64,000 nt of DNA from Priestia megaterium (GCF_023824195.1 NZ_CP085442.1:1154001-1218000), one strand, 5' to 3'. Shown: positions 24,520 through 32,801, counted from the first letter of the stretch. The notes: generated from the sequence alone by a model not told the origin. Numbers and translations are program-made.

Positions 24520-25395
24520 TTAGCTAAAGGAAACAGAGAACTCTGTTTGAAATACACCGTCTTTTGATAAACGGTTGATGCCTAATTTTTCTTTGAAATT
24601 TCCGTTATGATCATGCGTATCTGCAATTCCAAACCAAGGTTCGATGCAAAGAAAAGGAGCGATTGTATGATTTTCTGCATCATACTTTGACCAAATACCG
24701 ACATACGGGAAATCATTAAACTGAACGTTAATTTGATTTTCATTAACCGGCGATTTAATCGTAATTCCGTCAATATGACTAAAAATTAACGCATCATTTG
24801 CAAATAAATCTGCGCTTAGCGGCAGCTGGTGCAAATTTTCTGCAGCCCCTTTTTCATGAATAAGAGCGTCTTTTAATACAAATTCCTTCGGCGTAGTTTC
24901 AGAAGGCTCTATTTCTAAAAAGTAATCAGAAATCTGCTCGTTTTCACGTAACGGAATACGAAAAGCAGGGTGGGCTCCAATTGAAAAATACATATCGCCT
25001 TTATCTTCATTCACTACCTTCCACTGAAACGTTAATATGTTGCTTTCCAGACGGTAGCTAATTTCAACTGAACATTCAAACGGATATACGTCTTTAAAAC
25101 GGCCGTTTGTAGCAAATTGCAGCCGTGCTGTTTCGTTTGTTTGCTCGATCACGCTGAAAGTAGAATCACGTAAAAAACCGTGCTGAGGCAAAGAGTATAC
25201 GCGCTGATCAACGGTATACTGATCATTTTTTAATCGGCCTACAATCGGAAACAATACGGGCGATACTCGTCCCCAATAAGCGGGATCGCCGCTCCACATA
25301 AACTGCAGGTCTTTTTCTTTATGAAATACTTCTACAACTTCCGCTCCTTTTTCTTCAATGCTGACTTTCATTTTGCTATTTTCTAGTACAATCAT
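24520..25395 (-). CDS. Aldose 1-epimerase family protein
   Basis: This 291-residue protein has the galactose mutarotase-like beta-sandwich fold (LacX/YeaD group). It has the family elements G-R-L-K-N-D, L-P-Q-H-G-F-L-R near residue 70 (His of the active site), I-G-A-H-P-A-F near 150 (second His) and a late C-I-E-P-W-F-G (catalytic Glu). It likely interconverts anomers of a hexose or hexose phosphate in the cytoplasm. The ATG at 25395 has GGGAG upstream; five earlier codons are not supported. Monocistronic. Confidence 0.9.
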   Translation of the reverse strand: MIVLENSKMKVSIEEKGAEVVEVFHKEKDLQFMWSGDPAYWGRVSPVLFPIVGRLKNDQYTVDQRVYSLPQHGFLRDSTFSVIEQTNETARLQFATNGRFKDVYPFECSVEISYRLESNILTFQWKVVNEDKGDMYFSIGAHPAFRIPLRENEQISDYFLEIEPSETTPKEFVLKDALIHEKGAAENLHQLPLSADLFANDALIFSHIDGITIKSPVNENQINVQFNDFPYVGIWSKYDAENHTIAPFLCIEPWFGIADTHDHNGNFKEKLGINRLSKDGVFQTEFSVSFS

Positions 25396-25535
25396 TACAA
25401 CATCTCCCAAATCATTCTTGTACGCTAGAGCAGTCTCAAACGTACTGGCTTTGCTTATATTATACCCTTCTTGGCAAAAAAGGTATTAATTTCCCTATTT
25501 TTGTTCAAATTAAATAGAAAAAGGAGGGTTCAAAT

Positions 25536-25982
25536 ATGAATCATGCAACATTATTGCTCATTAAATTTGCAGCGGCACTTATTGCGTTTGGTATAGGACT
25601 TGATTTGTTTTTTGATGCAACCATCGGAGACATTATTTCTTTTAGCTTGCTAACGACAGTTGTGACATATCTAGTAGTGGATCGAATTGTACTGCCTCGA
25701 GTGGGCAATCGCGATGCCATTATTGTTGAATTTGTTCTAACCTATATGAGCGTATGGATTTTTGGCACATTGTTATTAGACAGCTACGTTCAAATTGCTT
25801 GGGGAAGTATTATTTCTGCAGCTATTATTACATTTGCCGAGGTTTTTGTTCACCGCTACTTATTCAACCATATTGAAACCAAACATACAGCGAGAACGCG
25901 TCCGGCTTTTAAGCGAAAACTAGCGTATGACACAGAATTTGCAGAAGAACAGCATGTAGAAAACAAGGAAAATCCAAAATAA
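25536..25982 (+). CDS. YndM/DUF2512 family membrane protein
   Basis: This 148-residue protein has four membrane helices (about residues 7-26, 33-50, 60-82 and 86-105) and a basic, then acidic, cytoplasmic C-terminal tail. The conserved L-D-L-F-F-D-A-T segment and the V-D-R-I-V-L-P-R-x-G-N loop fit the DUF2512 (YndM) family found in spore formers. The ATG follows AAGGAGG. Its function is not known. Confidence 0.85.
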   Translation: MNHATLLLIKFAAALIAFGIGLDLFFDATIGDIISFSLLTTVVTYLVVDRIVLPRVGNRDAIIVEFVLTYMSVWIFGTLLLDSYVQIAWGSIISAAIITFAEVFVHRYLFNHIETKHTARTRPAFKRKLAYDTEFAEEQHVENKENPK

Positions 25983-26014
25983 AAAGAAAGCTCACTTTTG
26001 AGCTTTCTTTTTTA
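25981..26014. terminator. Bidirectional terminator
   Basis: Arms AAAGAAAGCTCA and TGAGCTTTCTTT around CTTT, with flanking A/T runs, between the convergent DUF2512 and signal peptidase genes. Confidence 0.85.
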
Positions 26015-26018
26015 TGTG

Positions 26019-26570
26019 TTAATGCATAAAAGTCATTTCCTTTAAAGGCCAGTATTTCATATTGACTTCTCCCATGATCGAAGAAATCGGAGTGAGGCCA
26101 AAATGCCTGCCATCTCGGCTAATGCGTCTGTTGTCACCTAGCACTAATACGTATCCATCCGGTATTGTGCCGTCTGGAGACAGTTCGTACGTGGAAAAAT
26201 TTTCAGTAAATCGCTCGTAAGCGGGCACTTTGGATAAATATTTATGAAGATGCGGCTCTTTTTTGACTTTGTTATTTATATACAGAACATCATCTTTGTA
26301 TTCGACCGTTTCTCCTGGTAAGCCCACAATACGCTTTACTAGAAAATCACTGCTATAGGGAGCTTGCAAAACGACAATGTCAAAGCGCTCCAGCTTGCTG
26401 TGTTTGTTAATAATAATTCGATTGCCTTCGTGCAAAATAGGCTTCATAGAATCGCCTTTTACAGTGTAGGGTTGAAACCAATAGTGCTGAACGACAACAG
26501 AAAGCAAAACGGTGCCGAGGATGACGCTTGTGTATGTAAGGATTTCACGCTTTATTTTTTTATTGATCAT
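26019..26570 (-). CDS. lepB: Type I signal peptidase
   Basis: This 183-residue membrane protease cleaves signal peptides from exported proteins. It has one N-terminal membrane helix (about 13-30), then the catalytic Ser41 in G-D-S-M-K-P and the general-base Lys79 in V-K-R-I-V-G-L-P-G. The C-terminal box reads L-G-D-N-R-R-I-S-R-D-G-R-H-F-G, a variant of the usual G-D-N-x-x-x-S-x-D-S-R pattern with G-R in place of S-R. The length matches the Bacillus Sip family. The ATG at 26570 has AAGGTG upstream; the frame extends 26 codons further but without support. Monocistronic. Confidence 0.93.
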   Translation of the reverse strand: MINKKIKREILTYTSVILGTVLLSVVVQHYWFQPYTVKGDSMKPILHEGNRIIINKHSKLERFDIVVLQAPYSSDFLVKRIVGLPGETVEYKDDVLYINNKVKKEPHLHKYLSKVPAYERFTENFSTYELSPDGTIPDGYVLVLGDNRRISRDGRHFGLTPISSIMGEVNMKYWPLKEMTFMH

Positions 26571-26721
26571 AATGGATGAACACCTTCTTAACGGTAAGAC
26601 TGTCAATTTAAGTTTTTCATAGAGATATAACAGTGTTGATTGTACCATTCAGAACTAAAGTTTTCCATATTTATCTGTTTATGCGTGTATGCCAAAAGTA
26701 TGCTTGGCGGAACAAAAAATG

Positions 26722-26760
26722 AAAAAAGCCGTTATTCTCTAGAATAACGGCTTTTTTTTA
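26722..26760 (-). terminator. Intrinsic terminator of the LapA gene
   Basis: Arms AAAAAGCCGTTATTCT and AGAATAACGGCTTTTT are nearly perfect, with T-runs on both sides. It directly follows the LapA stop on the minus strand. Confidence 0.85.
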
Positions 26761-27096
26761 TTATAACTGAGCGCGCTCAGTTCGAGTAGCTGGTTGATTT
26801 GGTTCTTCTTCCACAACAGGCTCAACAGGCTTATGCTGCTTAATTTCTTCTTCCAGTTCAGCAATTCGCTTGTTTTTCTGCTTCACTTGTCCTCTTAATT
26901 GAACAATTTTTACAAAACTTAATGAAGCAGCAACAACTCCTCCAAACACAGCCGTTGTTAAGATAATTAAAATAAGAGGCCATTTTTGTGAACCAAATAC
27001 ATAGTTGAATTGTACCGGATCGTTGTTAATTACAGCTAAAACAGCAATGATAAGAGCAAATATAAGTCCTAAAATAAAAAAGCTCTGTCCTTTCAT
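26761..27096 (-). CDS. LapA/DUF1049 family membrane protein
   Basis: This 111-residue protein has two membrane helices (about residues 6-25 and 39-62) and a cytoplasmic coiled-coil tail rich in Lys and Glu (about 70-95). This is the LapA (DUF1049) layout; in Gram-negatives it acts with LapB in envelope assembly control, but its role in Bacillus is not known. An in-frame GTG lies at 27105, but the ATG at 27096 has the better spacing from AAAGGAAG. Confidence 0.85.
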   Translation of the reverse strand: MKGQSFFILGLIFALIIAVLAVINNDPVQFNYVFGSQKWPLILIILTTAVFGGVVAASLSFVKIVQLRGQVKQKNKRIAELEEEIKQHKPVEPVVEEEPNQPATRTERAQL

Positions 27097-27105
27097 AAGC
27101 TGCAC

Positions 27106-27490
27106 TTCCTTTCTTTACATGGTCATTACAACTTTTATAGCGTAACCACTCATCTTAAGTGTTTGCTATCTTGCTTATAGGTATACGTATCCACATTTAA
27201 ACAAAATCAAACATTTTCTTGATTATATATCTTTCTTTTAAAACACAATATATCGATTGGTGTAGAAACTTTGACATGTCCAAAGACCTGTTATGTCGAA
27301 TTTTTGGAATAAAGAGCTCGCGTATCCTTTTTTTGCTTAATCAGAGGGAGAGACTTTCATTTAAATCATATATGTCCAAAGAGACCTTTATCTATTAAAG
27401 GTCTCACTTTTATTAAAGGAGTTATATAAACGCAAGATAAGAATTAGTACAGAAGCTGAGATTTTGGTTTAATTCTCATAAATCACTTCA
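27106..27490. other. Intergenic region with hairpin and short direct repeat
   Basis: ATGTCCAAAGA occurs twice (27276-27286 and 27372-27382), the second running into a GAGACCTTTA/TAAAGGTCTC hairpin (27381-27405) followed by ACTTTTATT. A possible -35 TTGACA lies at 27271-27276 but no good -10 follows. No open frame with a ribosome binding site was found. It could hold a small plus-strand RNA. Confidence 0.35.
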
Positions 27491-27829
27491 TTATCTATCG
27501 CCCGGAGCAGGGTGGTCTACACCTTTAACATGATGACGATGCTGGTTGTCTTCGCTGGTATAAAAGTCATAATGGTGAACGTGCATACCGTTTCCAACGG
27601 GAATAGCTGGGCCGGAGTAGGCTTTGTAATGATGGGTATGTCCGTCTTCAAAAACAACATAGCCTTCTGTGTAGTGAATGTGGCTTCCATCCTCGCTTTG
27701 AATTGGAGGAGACGTTACATCGAGGCACTGATGGACATGTCCTGACGCAACAGAAGTGTAGTCCACTGAGCCATGATTATGATGAGGAACAAACCCTGAA
27801 ATAAAATCATCTTTGCCTATTTTTTTCAT
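27491..27829 (-). CDS. YmaF family His-rich protein
   Basis: This 112-residue protein contains many His residues in H-x-H pairs (H-H-N-H, S-G-H-V-H, S-H-I-H-Y, G-H-T-H-H-Y, M-H-V-H-H-Y, H-R-H-H). The spacing repeats about every 20-28 residues, which matches the YmaF family of Bacillus. The pattern suggests metal binding, probably in spores or the cell surface, but no function is established. There is no signal peptide. The ATG follows GGGGGAAG. Confidence 0.85.
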   Translation of the reverse strand: MKKIGKDDFISGFVPHHNHGSVDYTSVASGHVHQCLDVTSPPIQSEDGSHIHYTEGYVVFEDGHTHHYKAYSGPAIPVGNGMHVHHYDFYTSEDNQHRHHVKGVDHPAPGDR

Positions 27830-28084
27830 TTTACTTCCCCCTACAAATTCAATTTAAAAAAACTGTTTAAGTAAATTCTTTAAATGGGCATCTGAATTTC
27901 TCTTTTTAGTTAAATTCAAAAATACATGCTATTGATATGAACAAAGAAAAATAAATATGACTTTTGATAATCCGGATTTATAAAATGGGTAGTTTTCCTG
28001 TGTGTGTTTGCCGTTTCTACTTGATAACTTTCACATATATTTATTAAGGAAGGACAAGTTATTATAAGAGAGGAAGTCAGCATA

Positions 28085-28492
28085 ATGAGTTGGGAAAATA
28101 AAAAGAGTCTATGTCAGGAGTTTGCGAGAATTCTAGGTGGACAAGGCAGTTTAGATGAAAATGGTGTTTGTTTGGTACAAAAGTTTCGTACGATTCGTTT
28201 TAAAATTTTAGGGCGTCCAACACGCTCTCCATTAGTTACTCCTCAATTTTTCACTTTTGAAGATTTAGATAGTAAAGGAAGAGCGCTAAATCTAGGTGAA
28301 ACCGTGCTTTTGCAAGAAGAGGTAAATCCATTATTAACGGAGCTTAGAAAAAGAGATATTAAGGTTACAGCCGTTCACAACCATTGGCTATTTGAAGAAC
28401 CGAGAGCAATGTATATGCACTTTGAATCCGTAGAGCCACCGTTAGATTTTGCACGAAAAGTAAGAGAAGCGTTTAGAGTATTAAAAGGATAG
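28085..28492 (+). CDS. DUF1259 (LppY/LpqO-like) domain protein
   Basis: This 135-residue soluble protein has one DUF1259 domain. It starts with an F-A-x-I-L-G-G segment and carries the conserved V-T-A-V-H-N-H-W-L motif near residues 102-110 and M-H-F-E near 122. The family in actinobacteria includes lipoproteins LppY/LpqO; this one has no lipobox, so it should be cytoplasmic. The two His suggest metal binding. The ATG follows GAGAGGAAG. Monocistronic. Confidence 0.85.
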   Translation: MSWENKKSLCQEFARILGGQGSLDENGVCLVQKFRTIRFKILGRPTRSPLVTPQFFTFEDLDSKGRALNLGETVLLQEEVNPLLTELRKRDIKVTAVHNHWLFEEPRAMYMHFESVEPPLDFARKVREAFRVLKG

Positions 28493-28661
28493 AAAGCAGT
28501 TTTTTATAGAATAAGTTTAGTCTTACTTACTGCTTTTAAAATTAGGTTAATAAAACTTTAAACATGTATATTATATATTGGTTTATAAGATGCACTTGAA
28601 TGAACCTATCAGGTTAACTAATTTTTGAGCAGTGAGATTATTCGAGTACTTCTATCAAAAT

Positions 28662-28696
28662 AAAAAAAGCACGCGTTCGCCGCGTGCTTTTTTTAT
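28662..28696. terminator. Bidirectional terminator
   Basis: Arms AAAAAAAGCACGCG and CGCGTGCTTTTTTT around TTCGC lie between the DUF1259 and DUF45-like genes, which are convergent. Confidence 0.88.
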
Positions 28697-28704
28697 GTAT
28701 AAAC

Positions 28705-29457
28705 TTAAAATGCGTTTAGGGTGTTATCGCTTAACCACTGTTTGCGTTCAGCTGCATCTTCGAATAACTCATCTGCATTTGTAAATTGAGAAGCAATGAC
28801 ATATTCAATTGTTGCAAGAGGAGCTGTTAGCAAACGCCAGTTTAATACGATTGTATTATCTTGAGTCGTAGCGTATTCTTCACCTAACTCGTCCCACTTA
28901 ACAGATTCAGGAGCATTGTCTGCTGCTTTTTTAACAGATTTCAAAGCTTCTTGGAATTTTTCACCTGCGCGGCCTTGGTACCATTCTGTTAATAGTTGTC
29001 CAATACCTTCATTTGTTTGCTGCTCGTTCCAGCTTTCAGGTACTGTAGCAATGAATTTTGCACGGAATGTCATTTCAGCCTTTGGTACATCTCCACGAAC
29101 GATGTTTAAGCGGTATTGACGTCCTAGGTAAGGGAATTTGTCTCCTTCTTCAAAAGAACCAGTTTTAGCTGTAGAAGCTGCTGCTTTAGGAGCCTCTTTT
29201 TTAGCTGTTTCTTTTTTTACTGCTTCTTTCTTTGGAGCAGCTGGCTTTTCCTCAGCTGGCTGTGAACCGTTTAGTTGTTTTAAAATCCATGTTGCTTTGC
29301 GTGCGATGATTGAACGCACATTGTTTTCATTAAGACCTCTCGGGATAATTACTTTTACCCCTTCTTTGTCACAAATTTGCACCGTGATATCGGTTCTATT
29401 TGGAACGACTTCAATTTTGTAGTCAATTGTTTGATTGCCTGTTCGATACGTATACAT
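28705..29457 (-). CDS. Inactive-looking DUF45 (YgjP-type) metallopeptidase homologue
   Basis: This 250-residue protein aligns with the DUF45/YgjP (M48-like) family at both ends: N-terminal Y-K-I-E-V-V-P-N-R-T-D-I-x-V with I-P-R-G-L, and C-terminal L-N-W-R-L-L-T-A-P-x-x-x-I-E-Y-V. The zinc motif H-E-L-x-H that should follow is S-Q-F-T-N here, and the later His of the family is also missing, so it cannot bind zinc in the usual way. A Lys/Ala/Glu-rich linker (about residues 66-100) separates the two halves. It may be a pseudo-enzyme with a binding role. The ATG follows AAAGGAG 12 bases upstream. Intact reading frame, so not simple decay. Confidence 0.75.
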   Translation of the reverse strand: MYTYRTGNQTIDYKIEVVPNRTDITVQICDKEGVKVIIPRGLNENNVRSIIARKATWILKQLNGSQPAEEKPAAPKKEAVKKETAKKEAPKAAASTAKTGSFEEGDKFPYLGRQYRLNIVRGDVPKAEMTFRAKFIATVPESWNEQQTNEGIGQLLTEWYQGRAGEKFQEALKSVKKAADNAPESVKWDELGEEYATTQDNTIVLNWRLLTAPLATIEYVIASQFTNADELFEDAAERKQWLSDNTLNAF

Positions 29458-29710
29458 AAAATTTTTCGTACTCCTTTCTACAAATCTTCATTTTATAAGC
29501 AAAGGTAGAGTTTGGTCAAATGAAAGAATAATCAGACAGTTATCAACTGCTGTTGCAGCGCCTTGCAGAATGATATGTATTCCAATATTTAGTGGAAAAG
29601 CGCCAATAATAATTGCTTCAATTCTTCTTTAGTTTTTACAAAAACATATAAAAATATGCCGATACTACTAATATAGATTAGACATTCTATGTCTTTAGAT
29701 GGTATAGGGA

Positions 29711-29953
29711 ATGAAAAATAAAAAAAGCGTTTCAAAGTTTACATGTGAAATGCTATATATGATGGTCATAACACTTACTGTAATTGAAGTGACAAATTAT
29801 TATCTTATTATGAAACAAGAGCAAGCAGCCTCGATTATGCTAGTGATTACATTTCTGTTTGCTTTTCTTACAACTACCGTGTTCTATTTTATCATACGTC
29901 GCTCTATAATTGCGGTTGAAAATTTAACGAAAGTAATGAAAGGGCTTTCGTAA
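29711..29953 (+). CDS. Small membrane protein, two helices
   Basis: This 80-residue protein has a basic N-terminus and two membrane helices (about 14-34 and 43-64) with a short basic C-terminus. The ATG has AGGGA nearby, a weak ribosome binding site. I do not recognise the family. It lies alone, with the 250 bases before it empty except for AT-rich sequence. Confidence 0.6.
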   Translation: MKNKKSVSKFTCEMLYMMVITLTVIEVTNYYLIMKQEQAASIMLVITFLFAFLTTTVFYFIIRRSIIAVENLTKVMKGLS

Positions 29954-30156
29954 GGGGATTTATTGATATTTGTTCAGTATAATAAACTGTAAGTATTGGT
30001 TTTTATGATAGCTTTCATAGAAAGAGATAATGAAAATTGACACGTTATAAAAGCAGTTGTATAGTGAGTACGCAAGGCGGCAGTCTGTCTTTTTTAATTC
30101 TTAGTAAACTTATAAGTTAAATAAAATATTTAAGCACTACATAAGGAGACGAAGAG

Positions 30157-30663
30157 ATGAAAAATAAATTCCGTTTGGCAACAAATGACGACGCAGATAA
30201 CTTATTGAACTTAACTCTACAAGCATATAAGCCTATTCGAGAGCTAGGCATTCCTTTCTTAGCAGCTACTGCTGATCTTGCCCTCGTTAAGAAAAATATT
30301 TCTCAAAACCTTTGCTATGTATATGAGGAAGATAAAAGAACCGCTGCAACTGTGTCTATACGAATGCCTTGGGGAGAACATCCAGGTCCGTTTGCTGTTC
30401 CGCATCTTTGGTGGTTTGCAGTAGACCCGTCGTTTGCGAGGAAAGGCGTTGGATCTAAGCTGCTGCATCTAGTAGAGGAAGAGGTAATAAAAAATACGTT
30501 TAAATCACCAGGTGTGTCTTTAGGAACAGCAAAAGAACATCCTTGGTTAGTTGAGATGTATGAACGAAAAGGATATGTTCAAGCTAAAGAAAAGCACCTT
30601 GCAGAAGGTTATACGACCGTATTTCTTTATAAAAAATTCAATGAGTTACACTCTTTGTCGTAA
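30157..30663 (+). CDS. GNAT family N-acetyltransferase
   Basis: This 168-residue acetyltransferase has the acetyl-CoA site V-D-P-S-F-A-R-K-G-V-G-S-K-L-L (about residues 89-103) and a C-terminal Y-E-R-K-G-Y segment. It is followed 47 bases later by an M20 amidohydrolase. In Bacillus subtilis such acetyltransferase/deacetylase pairs work in sulfur-compound salvage (SnaA/SndA, YxeL/YxeP), where N-acetylation precedes C-S cleavage. A downstream SAM riboswitch makes a link to sulfur metabolism plausible, but this is inference. The ATG follows AAGGAGA. Confidence 0.88.
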   Translation: MKNKFRLATNDDADNLLNLTLQAYKPIRELGIPFLAATADLALVKKNISQNLCYVYEEDKRTAATVSIRMPWGEHPGPFAVPHLWWFAVDPSFARKGVGSKLLHLVEEEVIKNTFKSPGVSLGTAKEHPWLVEMYERKGYVQAKEKHLAEGYTTVFLYKKFNELHSLS

Positions 30664-30710
30664 AAGATAGAAGAGTGCACCAAATTAAGAAATGTGAAAG
30701 AGTGATAAAT

Positions 30711-31865
30711 ATGACAAATCAATTACTACTAAATAAGCTAATAGACATACGCCGTGAGCTGCATCGGTTTCCAGAGCTTTCAATGAAAGAATATGAAACA
30801 ACTAAACGTATTAAAAAGTGGTTAAAGCACTATGATATTTCTATAGCGGATGCATTCCAATTAGATGTAGGAGCAGTAGCAGAAATTGTGGGAGGAAAGC
30901 CGGGACCTACTATCGCTATTCGAGCTGATATTGATGCGCTGCCAATTGAAGAAAAAACCAATCTGCCATTTGCTTCTGAAGTGAACGGTGTTATGCACGC
31001 ATGCGGCCATGATTTTCATACGGCTTCTATAATCGGAGCAGCCATTCTTCTTAAAGAGCGTCAGCAGGAGCTTTGCGGCACGGTTCGATTTATCTTTCAG
31101 CCAGCCGAAGAAACGGCTTCTGGGGCAAAAATGCTAGTTGAAAAAGGTGTGCTCGAAGGAGTGGAAGCGATATTTGGGATGCATAACAAACCGGATCTTC
31201 CTGTAGGAACGATTGGTATCAAACCGGGACCTTTAATGGCAAGTGTTGATCGTTTTGAAATTGACGTCAAGGGAGTAGGAGGTCACGCGGGTATTCCTGA
31301 AAAAACAATAGATCCGATTGCTGCTGCTGGTCAAATTGTTACTAGTTTACAAACCATTGTCAGCCGTAATCTCAGCTCATTTCAAAATGTTGTTGTCAGC
31401 ATAACTCAAATCCATGGAGGGAACTCGTGGAACGTCATTCCTGACAAAGTAACACTTGAAGGAACAGTGCGTACCTTTCAAGAAGAAGCGAGAGAAAAAA
31501 TACCGGCTCTTATGAAACGAACTGCTGAAGGGATTGGCGCAGCTTTCGGGGCTTCAGTAGACGTTAAATGGTATCCATATCTTCCTGTAGTAAACAATGA
31601 TGATACGCTGGAAAAACTGGCTATTAAAGCGGCAGAGGATCTTAGTTATCAAGTCGTAGAAGCTGAACAATCGCCTGGAGGAGAAGATTTTGCCGTATAT
31701 CAGCAGCATGTACCAGGATTTTTTGTATGGATGGGTACAGCTGGAGAATATGAATGGCACCATCCTTCTTTTTCATTAAATGAAGAGGCATTACTTGTAG
31801 CAGCTTCTTATTTTGCTAATCTAAGTTTTCATTTTTTGAATTCATTCCATTACCAAAAAAATTAA
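30711..31865 (+). CDS. M20 family amidohydrolase (N-acyl-amino acid deacylase)
   Basis: This 384-residue zinc peptidase-fold amidohydrolase removes acyl groups from amino acids or related compounds. It carries the family motifs R-R-E-L-H-R-F-P-E near residue 17, I-R-A-D-I-D-A-L-P, H-A-C-G-H-D-F-H (metal His and Asp), F-Q-P-A-E-E (catalytic Glu) and H-N-K-P. It resembles YtnL/YxeP/YhaA. Start at ATG 30711, chosen because 12 earlier codons in frame lack a site while GAAAGAG lies just upstream. It is probably co-transcribed with the GNAT gene. No terminator is seen before the riboswitch region. Confidence 0.9.
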   Translation: MTNQLLLNKLIDIRRELHRFPELSMKEYETTKRIKKWLKHYDISIADAFQLDVGAVAEIVGGKPGPTIAIRADIDALPIEEKTNLPFASEVNGVMHACGHDFHTASIIGAAILLKERQQELCGTVRFIFQPAEETASGAKMLVEKGVLEGVEAIFGMHNKPDLPVGTIGIKPGPLMASVDRFEIDVKGVGGHAGIPEKTIDPIAAAGQIVTSLQTIVSRNLSSFQNVVVSITQIHGGNSWNVIPDKVTLEGTVRTFQEEAREKIPALMKRTAEGIGAAFGASVDVKWYPYLPVVNNDDTLEKLAIKAAEDLSYQVVEAEQSPGGEDFAVYQQHVPGFFVWMGTAGEYEWHHPSFSLNEEALLVAASYFANLSFHFLNSFHYQKN

Positions 31866-31930
31866 AATATTTTTATTTTTCTATTTACGCGGATAAAATT
31901 GTTTGATAAAATAAATTTTAAATTAAAAAA

Positions 31931-32076
31931 GTTATCACGAGTGGACGAGAGATCTGGCTCTTTGACTCCACAGCAACCTACGAATGTAAGGTGCTCCTAC
32001 CAGCAAAGCATGTGCTTTGGGTGATAAAACGGGTGAAAAACTCATTTTGCATCAAAGCAAAATGAGTTTTTTTTAT
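31931..32076 (+). promoter_or_regulatory. SAM-I (S-box) riboswitch with terminator
   Basis: P1 is TTATCAC (31932-31938) paired with GTGATAA (32021-32027). P2 is GTGGA with TCCAC, enclosing GAG..CTC. The conserved GCAACC lies at 31973-31978. P3 is ACCTAC/GTAAGGT, with the conserved AAGGTGC. P4 is AAAGCA/TGCTTT. A terminator (AAACTCATTTTGC / GCAAAATGAGTTT then T-run, 32037-32076) follows, so SAM should switch the downstream gene off. It precedes only the 80-codon gene at 32099. Confidence 0.88.
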
Positions 32077-32098
32077 TTTTCTAAAAGGAGAGGGTTTT

Positions 32099-32341
32099 AT
32101 GAGTCATACAGCAGTTGCAGCACATACAGGAGAGAAAGCATTAAAGGAAGCAGTGAAATTATTAGGAAAGCATTATCAAGTAGCTTATCGTGAATTAGAA
32201 ACATTTTATGAAATTGTGGTCGAAAACCATGTTCGTACATATGCTGTAGGCATAGATATTAAAGATGTACAAAAAGCAAATGAACTAGAAATTTATTCAT
32301 CATGCTGTTCCAAGCTTGAGCGAGTAGGCTGTCTTTTATAG
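32099..32341 (+). CDS. Small SAM-riboswitch-controlled orphan protein
   Basis: This 80-residue soluble protein starts M-S-H-T-A-V-A-A-H-T and has three Cys near the C-terminus (Cys69, Cys70, Cys78 in S-S-C-C-S-K and G-C-L-L). A helix-strand-strand-helix pattern is suggested, with E-T-F-Y-E-I-V-V-E-N-H in the middle. I do not recognise it. It is the only gene behind a SAM-I riboswitch, so it is expected to be made when SAM is low, which points to methionine or sulfur metabolism. The ATG follows AAAGGAGAGGG. Possible roles are a metal- or thiol-binding factor or a small regulator; none is shown. Confidence 0.8.
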   Translation: MSHTAVAAHTGEKALKEAVKLLGKHYQVAYRELETFYEIVVENHVRTYAVGIDIKDVQKANELEIYSSCCSKLERVGCLL

Positions 32342-32491
32342 AAGAAGTCTGCTCGCGCCTCTATTTTTTAAGTGTTCTTAAATAGAAAGCATGGTTTTTG
32401 ACAAGCAAAGAACCTGGTGGGTATAATCAATATTCACTAGATTTTAAAATTAATAATAAATTGTCGAAATTTTTACACAAATTAAAGGTTA

Positions 32492-32517
32492 CATTCGAAA
32501 TGAATTGTGGTATGTTA
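32492..32517 (+). promoter_or_regulatory. Candidate promoter of the 29-codon ORF
   Basis: TTACAT and TATGTT are separated by 16 bases, about 40 bases before the small ORF. A reasonable SigA match, not certain. Confidence 0.4.
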
Positions 32518-32551
32518 TAAAACAAGAATATTTTATGAAAGGAGCATTGAA

Positions 32552-32641
32552 ATGGAAATGTCTCTTGAACACGGAAACGATGCAGGAAGCGAACAGCTTA
32601 TTGATCGTATCCTAGACTTTTTAGAAGATGACGAAAAGTAA
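32552..32641 (+). CDS. Small acidic protein (29 residues)
   Basis: An ATG at 32552 is preceded by GAAAGGAGC at about 8 bases. The 29 codons read M-E-M-S-L-E-H-G-N-D-A-G-S-E-Q and then an amphipathic stretch L-I-D-R-I-L-D-F-L-E-D-D-E-K. The next base starts a strong terminator, so it forms a complete transcription unit. The second half would form an acidic amphipathic helix. I do not recognise it; a peptide, small regulator or protein inhibitor is possible. Confidence 0.6.
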   Translation: MEMSLEHGNDAGSEQLIDRILDFLEDDEK

Positions 32642-32686
32642 AAAAAGAGTGTGCGGTGCTATCCCTAGCCGCACACTCTTTTTTTA
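32641..32686 (+). terminator. Strong terminator after the 29-codon ORF
   Basis: A perfect 12-bp stem (AAGAGTGTGCGG / CCGCACACTCTT) with a 12-base loop and A/T runs on either side. Confidence 0.9.
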
Positions 32687-32801
32687 TCATGTGCGTAAAG
32701 GCAGCGCCATACTATGATACATAGGGATAGAATGAAAGGGTCTCTGTCAAAGGGATTGACGAATGGTTTTGTTTGATAGAAAATTTAGAAAAAGGAAAGA
32801 G

